A stretch of 64,000 bases of DNA from Psychrobacter sp. M13 (GCF_030718935.1 NZ_CP132194.1:620001-684000); one strand, 5' to 3'; positions 17,793-26,779 are shown, counted from the stretch's first letter. Program-made: numbers and translations. The notes: generated from the sequence alone by a model not told the origin.

Positions 17793-17846
17793 CGTTACCT
17801 TTCTTAAAGTTTCATAAATCTACGCAACATAGAAAAGGAATATAAT
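17793..17846 (+). promoter_or_regulatory. 36-bp regulatory element (copy 2) with -10 box
   Basis: 17793-17828 matches copy 1 at 35 of 36 positions. Half-sites TTTCTTAAAG (17800-17809) and TTTCATAAAT (17810-17819) again sit 21 bases before a -10 hexamer, here TATAAT at 17841-17846. The bases between element and -10 have diverged from copy 1 while the spacing is identical, which argues for selection on promoter geometry. Confidence 0.65.
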
Positions 17847-17852
17847 TTTTTA

Positions 17853-18010
17853 TAAAGTAGGGAAACAACTTCAGTGTTTTTAATCGTCGATTCAAGCCGC
17901 TAAATTATAGCTGTTCATAATTGAAATTTAAGTGGAATAACGATGAGAAGTTAAAATAAAAAAATTTAAACTCAATCAAAGAGCTGAATTTAGAAGCTCT
18001 TATCTTTTTA
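17853..18010 (+). ncRNA. Candidate short regulated transcript (small RNA or decayed gene copy)
   Basis: A transcript from the second promoter would begin near 17853. It would meet a hairpin, AAGAGCT (17979-17985) with AGCTCTT (17995-18001), followed by ATCTTTTTA, giving an RNA of about 150 bases. At 17935-17955 the sequence GGAATAACGATGAGAAGTTAA resembles the ribosome site and start of the 97-residue gene, but one missing base brings a stop after three codons. So this may be a decayed duplicate of that gene whose promoter persisted, or a genuine small RNA. No RNA family is recognised. Confidence 0.3.
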
Positions 18011-18068
18011 TACTGATAACTATTGAAATGAGTATCTGAGCACTACTGTTATATCAAGGAGCATAGCT

Positions 18069-18389
18069 ATGAAAAATTATTTTACTCTGTTTAGCACTAA
18101 GGTACGATTACTCTGTTTAGGCTCAGCATTAGCTATAGCGCCACTAACCTCTGCGTTTGCAATATTACCTATGATGTTAGAGGTATTTGAACCTAGCTCA
18201 GTTACTGTTGCTTCTGCTAATGAAAAGCAATGGAATAACCTCAATGATTCAAGTCGTGAAGACAGTTATTTAGATATTGACAGCAATACAGCTAAAAAAT
18301 ATGAGTCTAAATTATTAGCATCTGATGTGCAGCAAATACCTACTGTACGTCTTAGTGAACGAACGACCATTATGAGATCGACATCATAA
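18069..18389 (+). CDS. Small exported protein, unknown
   Basis: 106 residues; CAAGGAG lies upstream of the ATG. There is a signal peptide of about 31 residues (LLCLGSALAIAPLTSAFA), then a polar Ser/Asn/Asp-rich mature part of about 75 residues with no cysteine and no recognised domain. It lies between the candidate short transcript and the LTxxQ lipoprotein gene, on the same strand. I cannot assign a function; periplasmic location follows from the signal peptide. Confidence 0.65.
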   Translation: MKNYFTLFSTKVRLLCLGSALAIAPLTSAFAILPMMLEVFEPSSVTVASANEKQWNNLNDSSREDSYLDIDSNTAKKYESKLLASDVQQIPTVRLSERTTIMRSTS

Positions 18390-18521
18390 ACACAGTGATC
18401 TGCTATCGATAGCAAACACAGCAAACACAGTATCGAAAATTCAGCTAATATTTTTGATTATTAAAAATATTGGTTAGATAAAATAAATCTTTATTAACCA
18501 AAACAAATAAAAGGTATCACA

Positions 18522-19061
18522 ATGAAAAAATTATTAATGGCATCCGTATTGGCAACCTCTAGCATCTTTGCAGTTACCGCTTGCACCAGCGTAGGTGCTA
18601 CTACAGACACCTCTGCAAGCAGCTCACTGCAAAAACAATATAAAGGCACCAACAAGGACGGTACAAGAGGGCCACTAGCGCAGCTCAATCTAAGTGCTAC
18701 GCAGCAGGCACAAATACAAGCCATCAAACAAAATAGTCGTAACGAGCGTGTGCAAACCCGTGAAGCGATACAGCAGGTATTAACCGTTGAGCAAAGAGCG
18801 CAGCTAGATAGCATGAAGTCAGAGCGAAAAAATAAAGGTCATCAAGGCCAACATAAAAGAGGTCAACAAAATCCGCTAGCGCAGCTAAATCTCAGCAGCG
18901 CCCAACAAACACAGATTGAAGCGATCAGAAAAAACACTAGTATCGATCGTATGCAAAAACGAGAGGCTATGATGGCGGTCTTGACCAATGATCAACGCGC
19001 GCAGCTCGAAGCCGCAAAATCTCAAAGACAAGATAAAGGACGTCGTGGTATGAATCAATAA
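18522..19061 (+). CDS. Spy/CpxP-like lipoprotein with two LTxxQ repeats
   Basis: 179 residues. The signal ends in a lipobox-like VTAC (Cys21). The mature part contains two copies of an LTxxQ-type unit: QLNLSATQQAQIQAI with VLTVEQRAQLD, then QLNLSSAQQTQIEAI with VLTNDQRAQLE, so the unit has been duplicated in tandem (about residues 48-100 and 115-167). LTxxQ proteins (CpxP, Spy) are periplasmic chaperones or stress sensors controlled by Cpx-type systems. The CpxRA-like pair 1.4 kb away makes a regulatory link plausible, though no 36-bp element is directly upstream here. It ends at a strong terminator. Confidence 0.85.
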   Translation: MKKLLMASVLATSSIFAVTACTSVGATTDTSASSSLQKQYKGTNKDGTRGPLAQLNLSATQQAQIQAIKQNSRNERVQTREAIQQVLTVEQRAQLDSMKSERKNKGHQGQHKRGQQNPLAQLNLSSAQQTQIEAIRKNTSIDRMQKREAMMAVLTNDQRAQLEAAKSQRQDKGRRGMNQ

Positions 19062-19082
19062 ACCTAGCAGTCATGACGGTAT

Positions 19083-19117
19083 AAAAAAGCGCATCAGTTT
19101 TTAGGATGCGCTTTTTT
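19083..19117 (+). terminator. Strong rho-independent terminator
   Basis: AAAAAAGCGCATC (19083-19095) pairs with GATGCGCTTTTTT (19105-19117) around a 9-base loop. It ends the LTxxQ gene and, being symmetric, could also act on the minus strand after tRNA-Arg. Confidence 0.9.
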
Positions 19118-19238
19118 GCATTGCCTAAAAGCAGAAGCCGTAAAAGCCGTTACTTATACCGCAATTAGCGGTTCAAGATTTCGATGTGTTAGGCAATAAT
19201 GTATTAGGTATTACTAGGGAAGGGGGTGATATGATGAT

Positions 19239-19315
19239 TGGTGCGCTCGGCGGGAATCGAACCCACGACCCTCGGCTTCGGAGACCGATACTCTATCCAA
19301 CTGAGCTACGAGCGC
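19239..19315 (-). tRNA. tRNA-Arg (anticodon CCG)
   Basis: 77 bases including an encoded CCA. The acceptor stem GCGCTCG pairs with CGAGCGC, the D arm has AGCTCAGTTGGATAGAG, the anticodon loop CTCCGAA gives CCG (reads CGG), and the T arm has GGTTCGATTCC. All stems form. Confidence 0.97.
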
Positions 19316-19343
19316 ATTAAGCAGGTTTGAATTAAAGACCGCT

Positions 19344-19372
19344 AGTCTAGCAAATAAAAGCCCCAATGCCAA
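19344..19372 (-). promoter_or_regulatory. Promoter of tRNA-Arg
   Basis: On the minus strand, TTGGCA (-35, plus coordinates 19367-19372) and TAGACT (-10, 19344-19349) are separated by 17 bases, placing the start about 20 bases before the tRNA. Confidence 0.6.
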
Positions 19373-19561
19373 TAAACAAAGTTTGCTATTCAAGTTTTTG
19401 TATAAAAAACAACTCAGTTAGCAAACAGGCATGGCAATTTGCCCCGCTTTTCCCTTATAATGGCAAGGAGAATAACCACTAATAACCACTAATATTCATC
19501 GATCACAAGTGTGCCTGTAAAATAGCCAGCCATTTGTATTAGATATAAGAGAACGTGACGA

Positions 19562-20221
19562 ATGAGAAAAGTAGTGATGTTATCGGCAGCTGCCATTCTA
19601 GGAATCGCTAGTATCGCGGTGAGCCAAGCTGAAGATATTGTAGATACTCCTGTAGCTATCTCTGCAGTAGCAGAAGGTCAAGAAGCCGTAGCTGAGGCTC
19701 CTGCAGTATTAGGCGATGAAGTACAAGCCGCTGCGGATACTACTGATGGTGAAGCTCCCGTTGATGGCGCTGAGCTTGCAACGGATGCTCCTGTAGCTGT
19801 AGCAGCAGCTCCTGCTGTTGAAGAAGAGCCTATCCCTGAAGATACCCCACAAGTACAAAAGCTGATTGCACTATATCCAAACCTGATTGCTCGTATTCAG
19901 CCCGTTGGTACTGTCTGCTTTGAAGAGGGCGAGATATGCGATGTAACTGCGCGCTCGTCTGGTCCTGCCGCAGGTGATGGTCCACGTGATGGTGCTGCTG
20001 TGTATAATGCAGTCTGCCAGACTTGTCATGCTTCAGGTTTGCTCGGTTCACCGATGTTAGGTGATGCTGGCGCTTGGGGACCACGTATTGCCAAAGGTGC
20101 AGATACTTTATATACTCATGCTATCCAAGGTTTTAATGCCATGCCCGCCAAAGGTGGCGCTGATATTCCTGATGAAGAAGTTCAAAACGCAGTTGATTAT
20201 ATGATTGGCGAAGCCAGCTAA
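19562..20221 (+). CDS. Cytochrome c5-type c-type cytochrome
   Basis: 219 residues. A signal peptide (about 1-23) is followed by an Ala/Glu/Pro-rich, acidic linker of about 80 residues, then a compact cytochrome c domain: the haem motif CQTCH near residue 157, PMLGDAGAWGPRIAKG, and a probable axial Met in NAMPAKGG near 198. This is the cytochrome c5 (CycB-like) class, a periplasmic electron carrier. Two further cysteines (VCFEEGEIC) before the haem domain could form a disulfide. The long linker could let the haem domain reach partners. A TATAAT box lies at about 19455 upstream. Confidence 0.92.
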   Translation: MRKVVMLSAAAILGIASIAVSQAEDIVDTPVAISAVAEGQEAVAEAPAVLGDEVQAAADTTDGEAPVDGAELATDAPVAVAAAPAVEEEPIPEDTPQVQKLIALYPNLIARIQPVGTVCFEEGEICDVTARSSGPAAGDGPRDGAAVYNAVCQTCHASGLLGSPMLGDAGAWGPRIAKGADTLYTHAIQGFNAMPAKGGADIPDEEVQNAVDYMIGEAS

Positions 20222-20264
20222 TTTGGATGTTTTGTAATAACTAAAGGTAGTATGTATACACAAG

Positions 20265-20299
20265 GCACTTACTTTATTGAATAAGGTAAGTGCTTTTTT
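20265..20299 (+). terminator. Rho-independent terminator after cytochrome gene
   Basis: GCACTTAC (20265-20272) pairs with GTAAGTGC (20286-20293), followed by TTTTTT. Confidence 0.88.
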
Positions 20300-20496
20300 G
20301 TGGTCAATACTTATCAGAATTTATGACCTATTGAACGTTGTTAACTAGTGAATGTTAGTAGCTGATTAGTTTTACTTATCTCGTCATTATAAATAGTTGA
20401 CAGTTGAAATCGGTACCAATTAGCCTCACATTAAGGCCTTAGATTGATCTTAATACTTTATAAATTAATTGATAAACAAATAATAAAGAGGCTTGC

Positions 20497-21459
20497 ATGT
20501 CTGAAGTACCAGCGTTATCTATTAAGAATTTATCCAAAACCTACGATAATGGATTTTCGGCTTTAAAAGACGTTAGCTTAACGGTACCGCAAGGCGGGTT
20601 CTTCGCCTTATTGGGGCCGAACGGTGCTGGTAAATCAACGATGATCGGAATTATCAGCTCATTGTTTAAGCCAACAACGGGCAGCGTTGAGATATTCGGC
20701 ACTGATTTATTAGCTAACCCTTCGGTCGCCAAGCAGTATTTAGGCATTGTACCGCAAGAGTTTAACTTCAATATGTTTGAAAAAGTTGAAGATATCATTA
20801 TCACACAAGCAGGGTATTTTGGTATACCTGCTAAAGAAGCTAAGCCACGTGCCGAGCGTCTGCTCAAAGCGTTAGGTCTATGGGATAAGCGTGATAGTAA
20901 GTCCCGCGAGCTCTCTGGTGGTATGAAGCGCCGCTTAATGATTGCCCGTGCGCTTATTCACAAGCCTAAGCTGTTAATTCTCGATGAGCCGACCGCTGGG
21001 GTAGATATTGAGCTGCGCCGCTCAATGTGGGAGTTTATGCAGCAGATCAATGTCGAAGAAAACACCACAATTATTCTAACCACCCATTATTTAGAGGAAG
21101 CCGAGCAGCTGTGTAAGCGCATCGCTATCTTAGACCATGGTGAAATTCGTATTAATACTGAGATGAAAGATCTCTTAGCGCAATTATCCGTTGAAACCTT
21201 TGTTTTAGATTTAGAGCAGCCACTTACGAAGACGTTGACTATCGATAAAGTAACCGCGATTGATCAACCTGATGAGCAAACGATAGAGGTGACTTTAAGT
21301 GAAGGCGAGACTCTCAACGCTGTGTTTGAGCAGTTAACCAATCTAAACATTAAAGTAGCTAGTATGCGCAATAAGTCCAACCGCTTAGAAGAGCTATTCA
21401 TGCGCTTAGTGGATAAAAACATTCAAAGTGCAGATAGTATGAAGGAGGCAGGGCTATGA
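20497..21459 (+). CDS. ABC transporter ATP-binding protein (YadG-like)
   Basis: 320 residues. ATPase motifs: Walker A GPNGAGKST near residue 40, Q-loop VPQEFNFNMFEKVED, signature LSGGMKRRL, Walker B LLILDEPTAGVD, and the switch His in TTHYLEEA. After residue 225 comes a C-terminal regulatory extension. It overlaps the permease gene by four bases (ATGA), so the two form one exporter. The pair resembles E. coli YadG/YadH, whose substrate is not firmly known; related ABC-2 systems export drugs or lipids. Confidence 0.93.
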   Translation: MSEVPALSIKNLSKTYDNGFSALKDVSLTVPQGGFFALLGPNGAGKSTMIGIISSLFKPTTGSVEIFGTDLLANPSVAKQYLGIVPQEFNFNMFEKVEDIIITQAGYFGIPAKEAKPRAERLLKALGLWDKRDSKSRELSGGMKRRLMIARALIHKPKLLILDEPTAGVDIELRRSMWEFMQQINVEENTTIILTTHYLEEAEQLCKRIAILDHGEIRINTEMKDLLAQLSVETFVLDLEQPLTKTLTIDKVTAIDQPDEQTIEVTLSEGETLNAVFEQLTNLNIKVASMRNKSNRLEELFMRLVDKNIQSADSMKEAGL

Positions 21460-22265
21460 AAAAGGAAATTATTATAGATCCTAACGAGACCATGTCATTT
21501 AGTAAAAAATGGATCGCTTTTAATACGATATTGATGAAAGAGATCCGCCGTATTCTGCGTATTTGGCCGCAGACTTTGCTACCACCTGTCATCACTATGG
21601 CGCTGTATTTTGTGATTTTTGGTACGATGATTGGCGATAGAGTAGGCGAGATGGGCGGCGTACCTTATATGCAGTTTATCGTGCCAGGCCTAATTATGAT
21701 GGCAGTGATTACTAATAGTTACTCTAACGTGGTTTCCAGCTTTTTCAGTGCTAAGTTCACCGCTAGTATTGAGGAGCTGTTGGTTTCCCCTGTCTCTAAA
21801 CACGCTATATTAGCAGGCTACGTCAGCGGTGGTATCTTTCGCGGTTTAGTGATCGCAATCATTGTCTCTATCGTTGCGCTATTCTTTACTGAGCTGGGCA
21901 TTGAACACTTATTTGTGACGGTATTTACGGTGCTAGGAACAGCGATTTTATTTTCGCTAGGTGGTTTTATTAATGCAGTATATGCACGCTCATTCGATGA
22001 TATCTCTATTATTCCAAGCTTTGTATTGACGCCCTTAACGTTCTTGGGCGGGGTGTTTTATTCAATGGAAGATCTATCAACCTTTTGGCAAAATATCTCA
22101 TTATTGAACCCGATCGTCTATATGGTTAATGCCTTCCGCTATGGCATCTTGGGATATTCTGATGTCAATGTTTGGTATTCGATGGCAGCTATTTTTGTCT
22201 TTTGCGTAATTTTTTATATTATTTGCTATCGTTTGCTTAGCGATGGTTCACGCATTCGCTTGTAG
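21456..22265 (+). CDS. ABC-2 type permease (YadH-like)
   Basis: 269 residues with six hydrophobic segments. The ABC-2 signature region LTPLTFLGGVFYSMEDLSTFWQNI lies before the last helices, with FNTILMKEIRRILRIWPQTLLPPVI at the N-terminus, as in YadH. It is the membrane partner of the overlapping upstream ATPase. The substrate is not predictable. Confidence 0.93.
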   Translation: MKKEIIIDPNETMSFSKKWIAFNTILMKEIRRILRIWPQTLLPPVITMALYFVIFGTMIGDRVGEMGGVPYMQFIVPGLIMMAVITNSYSNVVSSFFSAKFTASIEELLVSPVSKHAILAGYVSGGIFRGLVIAIIVSIVALFFTELGIEHLFVTVFTVLGTAILFSLGGFINAVYARSFDDISIIPSFVLTPLTFLGGVFYSMEDLSTFWQNISLLNPIVYMVNAFRYGILGYSDVNVWYSMAAIFVFCVIFYIICYRLLSDGSRIRL

Positions 22266-22301
22266 ATTCATTGGTAAAAATACGCTTATCGCTTTATTTT
22301 A

Positions 22302-22327
22302 AGAGTCCAACGTTGTTGGGCTTTTTT
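22302..22327 (+). terminator. Rho-independent terminator after ABC exporter
   Basis: AGTCCAAC/GTTGGGCT (with one G-T pair) form a short-loop stem, followed by TTTTTT. Confidence 0.85.
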
Positions 22328-22498
22328 ATGTTTAAAGTAAGCTGTCTAACGGGTATTTATAAAGGCATATTTGATTCTTCAAATTCGCTTAGTCAGTAAG
22401 TGTCTAAAGTGAATTTATTAAGGTAAAATGCCTCAAACTATTATATTTCTTTATAAAGTCACTTCTTATAAAAACAGGTTAAATCTGGAAGGTAAACT

Positions 22499-23365
22499 AT
22501 GAGCATTCACGGTATTTTAGGCGAGCAAACCACCGATTATCCAACTGAGTATAGCCCTGAGACGCTATATCCTATTGCTCGCAGCTTAGGTCGTGATTCT
22601 ATTGGCTGGCAAGATGACAAAGTAAGCGTCGGTATGGACTGGTGGCATGCGTTCGAGATGTCTTGGCTCAATACGCAAGGCATTTCACAAGTGGCGATGG
22701 CGCGCTTTGTCATTCCAGCCACATCTGTATTTATTGTTGAGTCCAAATCGTTAAAGCTATATCTTAACAGTATTAACTTCACTGAATTTACCAGTTGGGA
22801 TGAAGTGCAAACGCTAATTGCCAAAGATTTATCAGCTTGTGTACAGGCAGAGGTACAAGTTGAGCTATTCGATTTAGAGGATCGCAATTCAGAATTGATG
22901 ATAACTCAGCCCGATGGCGTCTGTATTGATGATGCTTTGGCTGATAGTAAGGAAAAGGTAGCACTAACCCTTCATCCTGATGCATCGTTGTTAGAGGTTT
23001 TGAAAAGTAGTAGCGTTGATTCAAATAGCAATACAGAACGAACTTATCGCTTTTATTCAAACCTTTTGCGTAGTAATTGCCCTGTGACTAATCAGCCTGA
23101 TTGGGGAGCTTTAGCAGTTGAGATGACTAGTAAGCGAGAATTTGATCAGGCTAGTATGCTGCATTATATTTTGAGTTTCCGTCAGCATAATGGCTTTCAT
23201 GAGCAGTGTGTTGAGCAGATATTTGCAGATTTGAGCCGACATTATCAGCCAAGTGAATTGATAGTAAGAGCTTGGTATACGCGCCGAGGCGGTATTGATA
23301 TTAATCCTTGCCGCGTCAGTGATTTGAAATTACTACCTCAACCGAGTCGTTTGATTCGGCAGTAA
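22499..23365 (+). CDS. queF: NADPH-dependent 7-cyano-7-deazaguanine reductase
   Basis: 288 residues, the two-domain (long) QueF type. The NADPH-binding motif ESKSLKLYLNSINFTEF lies near residue 80; the catalytic Cys is in NLLRSNCPVTNQPDWG near residue 196, with the following FRQHNGFHEQCVEQ block. It reduces preQ0 to preQ1 in queuosine synthesis in the cytoplasm. GGAAGG precedes the ATG. I looked for a preQ1 riboswitch in the 233 bases upstream and saw no convincing one. It stands alone between two terminators. Confidence 0.95.
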   Translation: MSIHGILGEQTTDYPTEYSPETLYPIARSLGRDSIGWQDDKVSVGMDWWHAFEMSWLNTQGISQVAMARFVIPATSVFIVESKSLKLYLNSINFTEFTSWDEVQTLIAKDLSACVQAEVQVELFDLEDRNSELMITQPDGVCIDDALADSKEKVALTLHPDASLLEVLKSSSVDSNSNTERTYRFYSNLLRSNCPVTNQPDWGALAVEMTSKREFDQASMLHYILSFRQHNGFHEQCVEQIFADLSRHYQPSELIVRAWYTRRGGIDINPCRVSDLKLLPQPSRLIRQ

Positions 23366-23400
23366 AAACTGAGTACCAAATACATACCCCAAGCACAAGG

Positions 23401-23436
23401 AAGCGCCTATCTTTCAAGAAGACAGGCGCTTTTTTA
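23401..23436. terminator. Bidirectional terminator between queF and proS
   Basis: AGCGCCT pairs with AGGCGCT (about 23402-23408 and 23424-23430), with inner TCTT/AAGA pairing, followed by TTTTTT on the plus strand. The convergent proS ends 24 bases further on. Confidence 0.85.
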
Positions 23437-23459
23437 TAACATCAAAATTATTAATAAAT

Positions 23460-25178
23460 TTATTTACTAATGATCTTCGCCAATACTTCATCATGGCTGA
23501 GCATTTGCTTTTCACCATCGCGACGATTGACGTATTCGTATTTGTCTTCAGCCAAATTGCGATCAGATACCACAATACGATGCGGAATACCGATGAGTTC
23601 TAAATCGGCAAACTTGACACCTGGACGCTCATTACGGTCATCGAGTAGCACGTTGATACCTTGTGCTTTTAGCTCTTCATAAAGCGCGGTCGCGGTCTCC
23701 ATGACCGTGTCTTCTTTTGACTTCATCGGCACGATAGCGACTTCAAAAGGTGCTAATGAGTCATTAACGTCTGGTGTTGCTGGCCACATGACGCCATTTT
23801 CGTCATGGTTCTGTTCGATAGCAGCAGCAATGATACGACTCACGCCGATACCATAACAGCCCATTAATAAGGTAACAGGTTTGCCATCTTCACCTGAGAC
23901 CTTACAGCCCATGGCTTGCGAGTACTTATCGCCTAATTGGAAAATATGACCGACTTCGATACCGCGTTTGATCTGTAGTGTACCTTTGCCATCTGGAGAT
24001 GGGTCGCCCTCAGAGACATTGCGAACATCGACAATACGTGTAATGCGAGCGTCACGAGCCCAGTTCATACCAATAGTATGCTTATTGACTTCATTAGCAC
24101 CGCAGACAAAATCAGACAAAGCGGCTGCTGAGCGATCGACGAAAACAGGCATATCTAACTCTACACCGATATAGCCTTTGAGCAGACCTGCTGCTTTTAA
24201 TTCTTCATCTGAAGCCATAGTAAGTGGCAAATTAGCCTCTTCTATTTTTTCAGCTTTGATGGTATTTAATTGATGGTCGCCGCGTAACACAATAGCGATC
24301 AATTGTGGCTCATCGTCTTCAGTATGACCATGAACGATAAGCGTTTTAACGGTGGTTGATAACGGAATATCTAAGTGTTCAGCGACCATTTTGCAGGTGG
24401 TCATGTTTTCTGTTAAGACATTTTCGCGCGCCGTTGCAGGCGGTTGACGCTCAGCGGTACTAATAGACTCAGCAAGCTCGACGTTCGCGGCATAATCAGA
24501 GGCGTTAGAGAAGGCAATATCGTCTTCGCCGCTATCCGCTAATACGTGAAACTCATGTGAAGCAAAGCCACCTATAGAGCCAGTATCAGCTTGCACTGCA
24601 CGGAAATCGAGACCTAAGCGAGTAAAGATACGCGTATAAGCATCGAACATATCGTCATAAGTCTTTGCCAATGATGCTTGATCGACGTGAAATGAGTACG
24701 CATCTTTCATCGTAAATTCACGCGCGCGCATCACCCCAAAACGTGGGCGAATCTCATCACGGAACTTACCTTGAATCTGAAAAAAAGTAATAGGCAGCTG
24801 CTTATAACTACGCAATTCACCTTGCGCTAGAGTGGTGATGACCTCTTCGTGAGTTGGTCCTAGTACAAAATCGCGATCATGGCGATCTTTGAAGCGTAGC
24901 AGCTCAGGACCGTAATCATCAAAGCGCCCTGTCGTTTGCCATAATTCAGCGGGCTGAGTCATTGGCATAAGCACTTCTTGTGCGCCAATATTCTGCATCT
25001 CTTCGCGAACGATACGTTCGACCTTTTGCAGCACCCGTAGACCTAGCGGCAACCATATATATAACCCAGAAGCGATTTTGCGAATGAGACCGGCGCGCAC
25101 CATCAATTGGCTTGAGGCGATATCAGCGTCACTTGGGGTCTCTTTAAGTGTGGCAAACAAAAATTGACTGGCTTTCAT
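23460..25178 (-). CDS. proS: Prolyl-tRNA synthetase
   Basis: 572 residues, the bacterial (prokaryote-type) ProRS. Class II motif 2 [21 protein letters not shown] lies near residue 136, motif 3 [13 protein letters not shown] near 444. The INS editing domain sits between them (roughly 225-390, with [15 protein letters not shown] and [14 protein letters not shown]), and an anticodon-binding domain is at the C-terminus. It charges tRNA-Pro and hydrolyses Ala-tRNA-Pro. It is transcribed alone; 664 bases upstream hold a MITE-like repeat. Confidence 0.97.
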   Translation of the reverse strand: MKASQFLFATLKETPSDADIASSQLMVRAGLIRKIASGLYIWLPLGLRVLQKVERIVREEMQNIGAQEVLMPMTQPAELWQTTGRFDDYGPELLRFKDRHDRDFVLGPTHEEVITTLAQGELRSYKQLPITFFQIQGKFRDEIRPRFGVMRAREFTMKDAYSFHVDQASLAKTYDDMFDAYTRIFTRLGLDFRAVQADTGSIGGFASHEFHVLADSGEDDIAFSNASDYAANVELAESISTAERQPPATARENVLTENMTTCKMVAEHLDIPLSTTVKTLIVHGHTEDDEPQLIAIVLRGDHQLNTIKAEKIEEANLPLTMASDEELKAAGLLKGYIGVELDMPVFVDRSAAALSDFVCGANEVNKHTIGMNWARDARITRIVDVRNVSEGDPSPDGKGTLQIKRGIEVGHIFQLGDKYSQAMGCKVSGEDGKPVTLLMGCYGIGVSRIIAAAIEQNHDENGVMWPATPDVNDSLAPFEVAIVPMKSKEDTVMETATALYEELKAQGINVLLDDRNERPGVKFADLELIGIPHRIVVSDRNLAEDKYEYVNRRDGEKQMLSHDEVLAKIISK

Positions 25179-25257
25179 AAATAAAGCGTAACCTTATCTT
25201 TGATTAATTAATAATAAGCAGGGCAGTGCGTAACAAAGGATCGCAAGCTTGATGCAC

Positions 25258-25525
25258 AGGGTCTGTTTGATCATTCGACCGTGGCACTGACAGAGACTAT
25301 TTTTTGATCGATTCTATATTAAAAATATCTAGTTTAGTCATTCTAAGCGGATCTTTTTAATGACGAATCGGTAAAAAAGAGCTCTGTCCTTGCAGGCTGG
25401 TGCTAAAATCGCCCTACTCGTTGTAAAAATCTAGCCAAGGCATCTGCATTACCTGCGATTTTTACCTAGACTAGGACCATTTTAGCTATCAGCAGTGCCT
25501 TCTTGTGAAAGATCAAACAGACCCT
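25258..25525. repeat. MITE-like element, copy 1
   Basis: 268 bases bounded by terminal inverted repeats: AGGGTCTGTTTGATCATTC at the left end and, read from the right end, AGGGTCTGTTTGATCTTTC (18 of 19). No coding frame is inside. The interior matches the second copy at 50768-51091 over most of its length, including a subterminal GGCACTG block, an ATTCTAAGCG block, and a hairpin-forming GTAAAAATCTAGC...ATTTTTAC block. No clear target duplication is visible. It lies between proS and the DUF4230 gene. Confidence 0.8.
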
Positions 25526-25875
25526 ACATAAATGTTGATTATTCATCAACACAACTAGACCATGTTAGGTAAACTTCTGCTAAGACGCAATACCTTTTTG
25601 TCTTTTCGCTGATAACAGGGTGCAAACTCGTCATTCTAAGCACTAATAAGGCTAAGCGTGCTGCTTTATACTAAATATTTAACAGACCCCAATTATCTAT
25701 AATAACTTTTTGTCATGCCTTTATAAGCAATTGTGTAGAGAAATAGTAGCGGTAACTTGAAGTGACTTTCAAAAGACTGCATTTATCATAAAGTAAGCAA
25801 TGATGTCGATGATTTTAACCGACAGCCATTCAATAGCTATTAATGAGGCTGTTAATCACAATAAAGGTAGCAAAT
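25526..25875. other. Intergenic region with a possible element remnant
   Basis: No gene is seen. GTCATTCTAAGC near 25630 and AACAGACCCC near 25680 match internal and terminal pieces of the adjacent MITE-like element, so part of this stretch may be a second, decayed copy. The start of the next gene is preceded by AAAGGTAG. Confidence 0.35.
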
Positions 25876-26634
25876 ATGCCCACACCTGAGAATAGATCCG
25901 ACAATGGCGACACTGTATTAAGCAAATCGCCCAAATCAAAGCCACAGTCCAAACCAGCTATTGCCAAAATGTCATGGTTATTATTGCTTATTGGCTTGGC
26001 CGCATTAGTTGCTGCTATTTATATTGCACAAAACAACAGCGACGAGCCAGAGATTAACACGATCACCCGTGAAGGAGTGGTGACACAGATTCAGCAGCTC
26101 AATCGCCTGCAAACAGTGGCTTTTAATGTCGATACTATTATTACAAGCGAGCGTGAAGGCAGCTGGATGAAGCTGTGGCAGGATGAGCAAAAGGCGCTAT
26201 TTATCGCTAAAGGACGCGTACAAGCAGGGATTGATTTGAGTGCACTAACCCCTGAGATGGTGCAAGTCGTGCAACCTACTAATGAGCAGCTAGAAGCCGC
26301 GGATAATTCGACTACGCCACTATCAATCATGCCGCAGATAAACATCACCGTACCGCCCTCAGAGGTATTCGCGGTCTACTTAGATGATATCGAGATTTAT
26401 GATTGGCAAACAGGTGTATTTGGGATGATGCAAGTGGACCCTAAAATACTTGAGCAAGCGCAAAGTATGGCCAAAAAAGAAGTACTAGAGCGCGCGTGTC
26501 GTGGTGATGTGATGACAGTAGCGTTAGATAATGCACAGACTCAGTTGCAGCAGCTGTTTTCCTTGACAGGGGCTACGGTGACGGTGAATACGCAAGGCGC
26601 TGGTGCTTGTCAAATGCCTGCGAGCACAGCATAA
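25876..26634 (+). CDS. DUF4230 membrane-anchored protein
   Basis: 252 residues from the ATG at 25876, preferred over one 11 codons upstream because AAAGGTAG sits right before it. A Lys/Ser/Pro-rich N-terminus (about 35 residues) precedes one transmembrane helix (WLLLLIGLAALVAAIYIA). The extracytoplasmic domain fits DUF4230: VVTQIQQLNRLQTVAFNVD, then KGRVQAGIDLSAL and INITVPPSEVFAVYLDD. Two cysteines near the C-terminus could pair. No function is known for the family. Confidence 0.82.
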   Translation: MPTPENRSDNGDTVLSKSPKSKPQSKPAIAKMSWLLLLIGLAALVAAIYIAQNNSDEPEINTITREGVVTQIQQLNRLQTVAFNVDTIITSEREGSWMKLWQDEQKALFIAKGRVQAGIDLSALTPEMVQVVQPTNEQLEAADNSTTPLSIMPQINITVPPSEVFAVYLDDIEIYDWQTGVFGMMQVDPKILEQAQSMAKKEVLERACRGDVMTVALDNAQTQLQQLFSLTGATVTVNTQGAGACQMPASTA

Positions 26635-26779
26635 CCTTTATAGATAAAAGCCTATTGATAGTTTTTGCTTGATATTACTGGGAATAGCGTTATCATATTA
26701 TATAGCAAGACTTATTTATTATTCATCGTAGCCTTATCAATGCTACCGATAAAATAGGCTCGTATAATAGGAGGCGTTT

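Noticed and set aside
22266..22498. preQ1 riboswitch upstream of queF
   Set aside because: No compact hairpin with an A-rich tail overlapping the ribosome site could be found; the region looks like plain leader after the exporter terminator.
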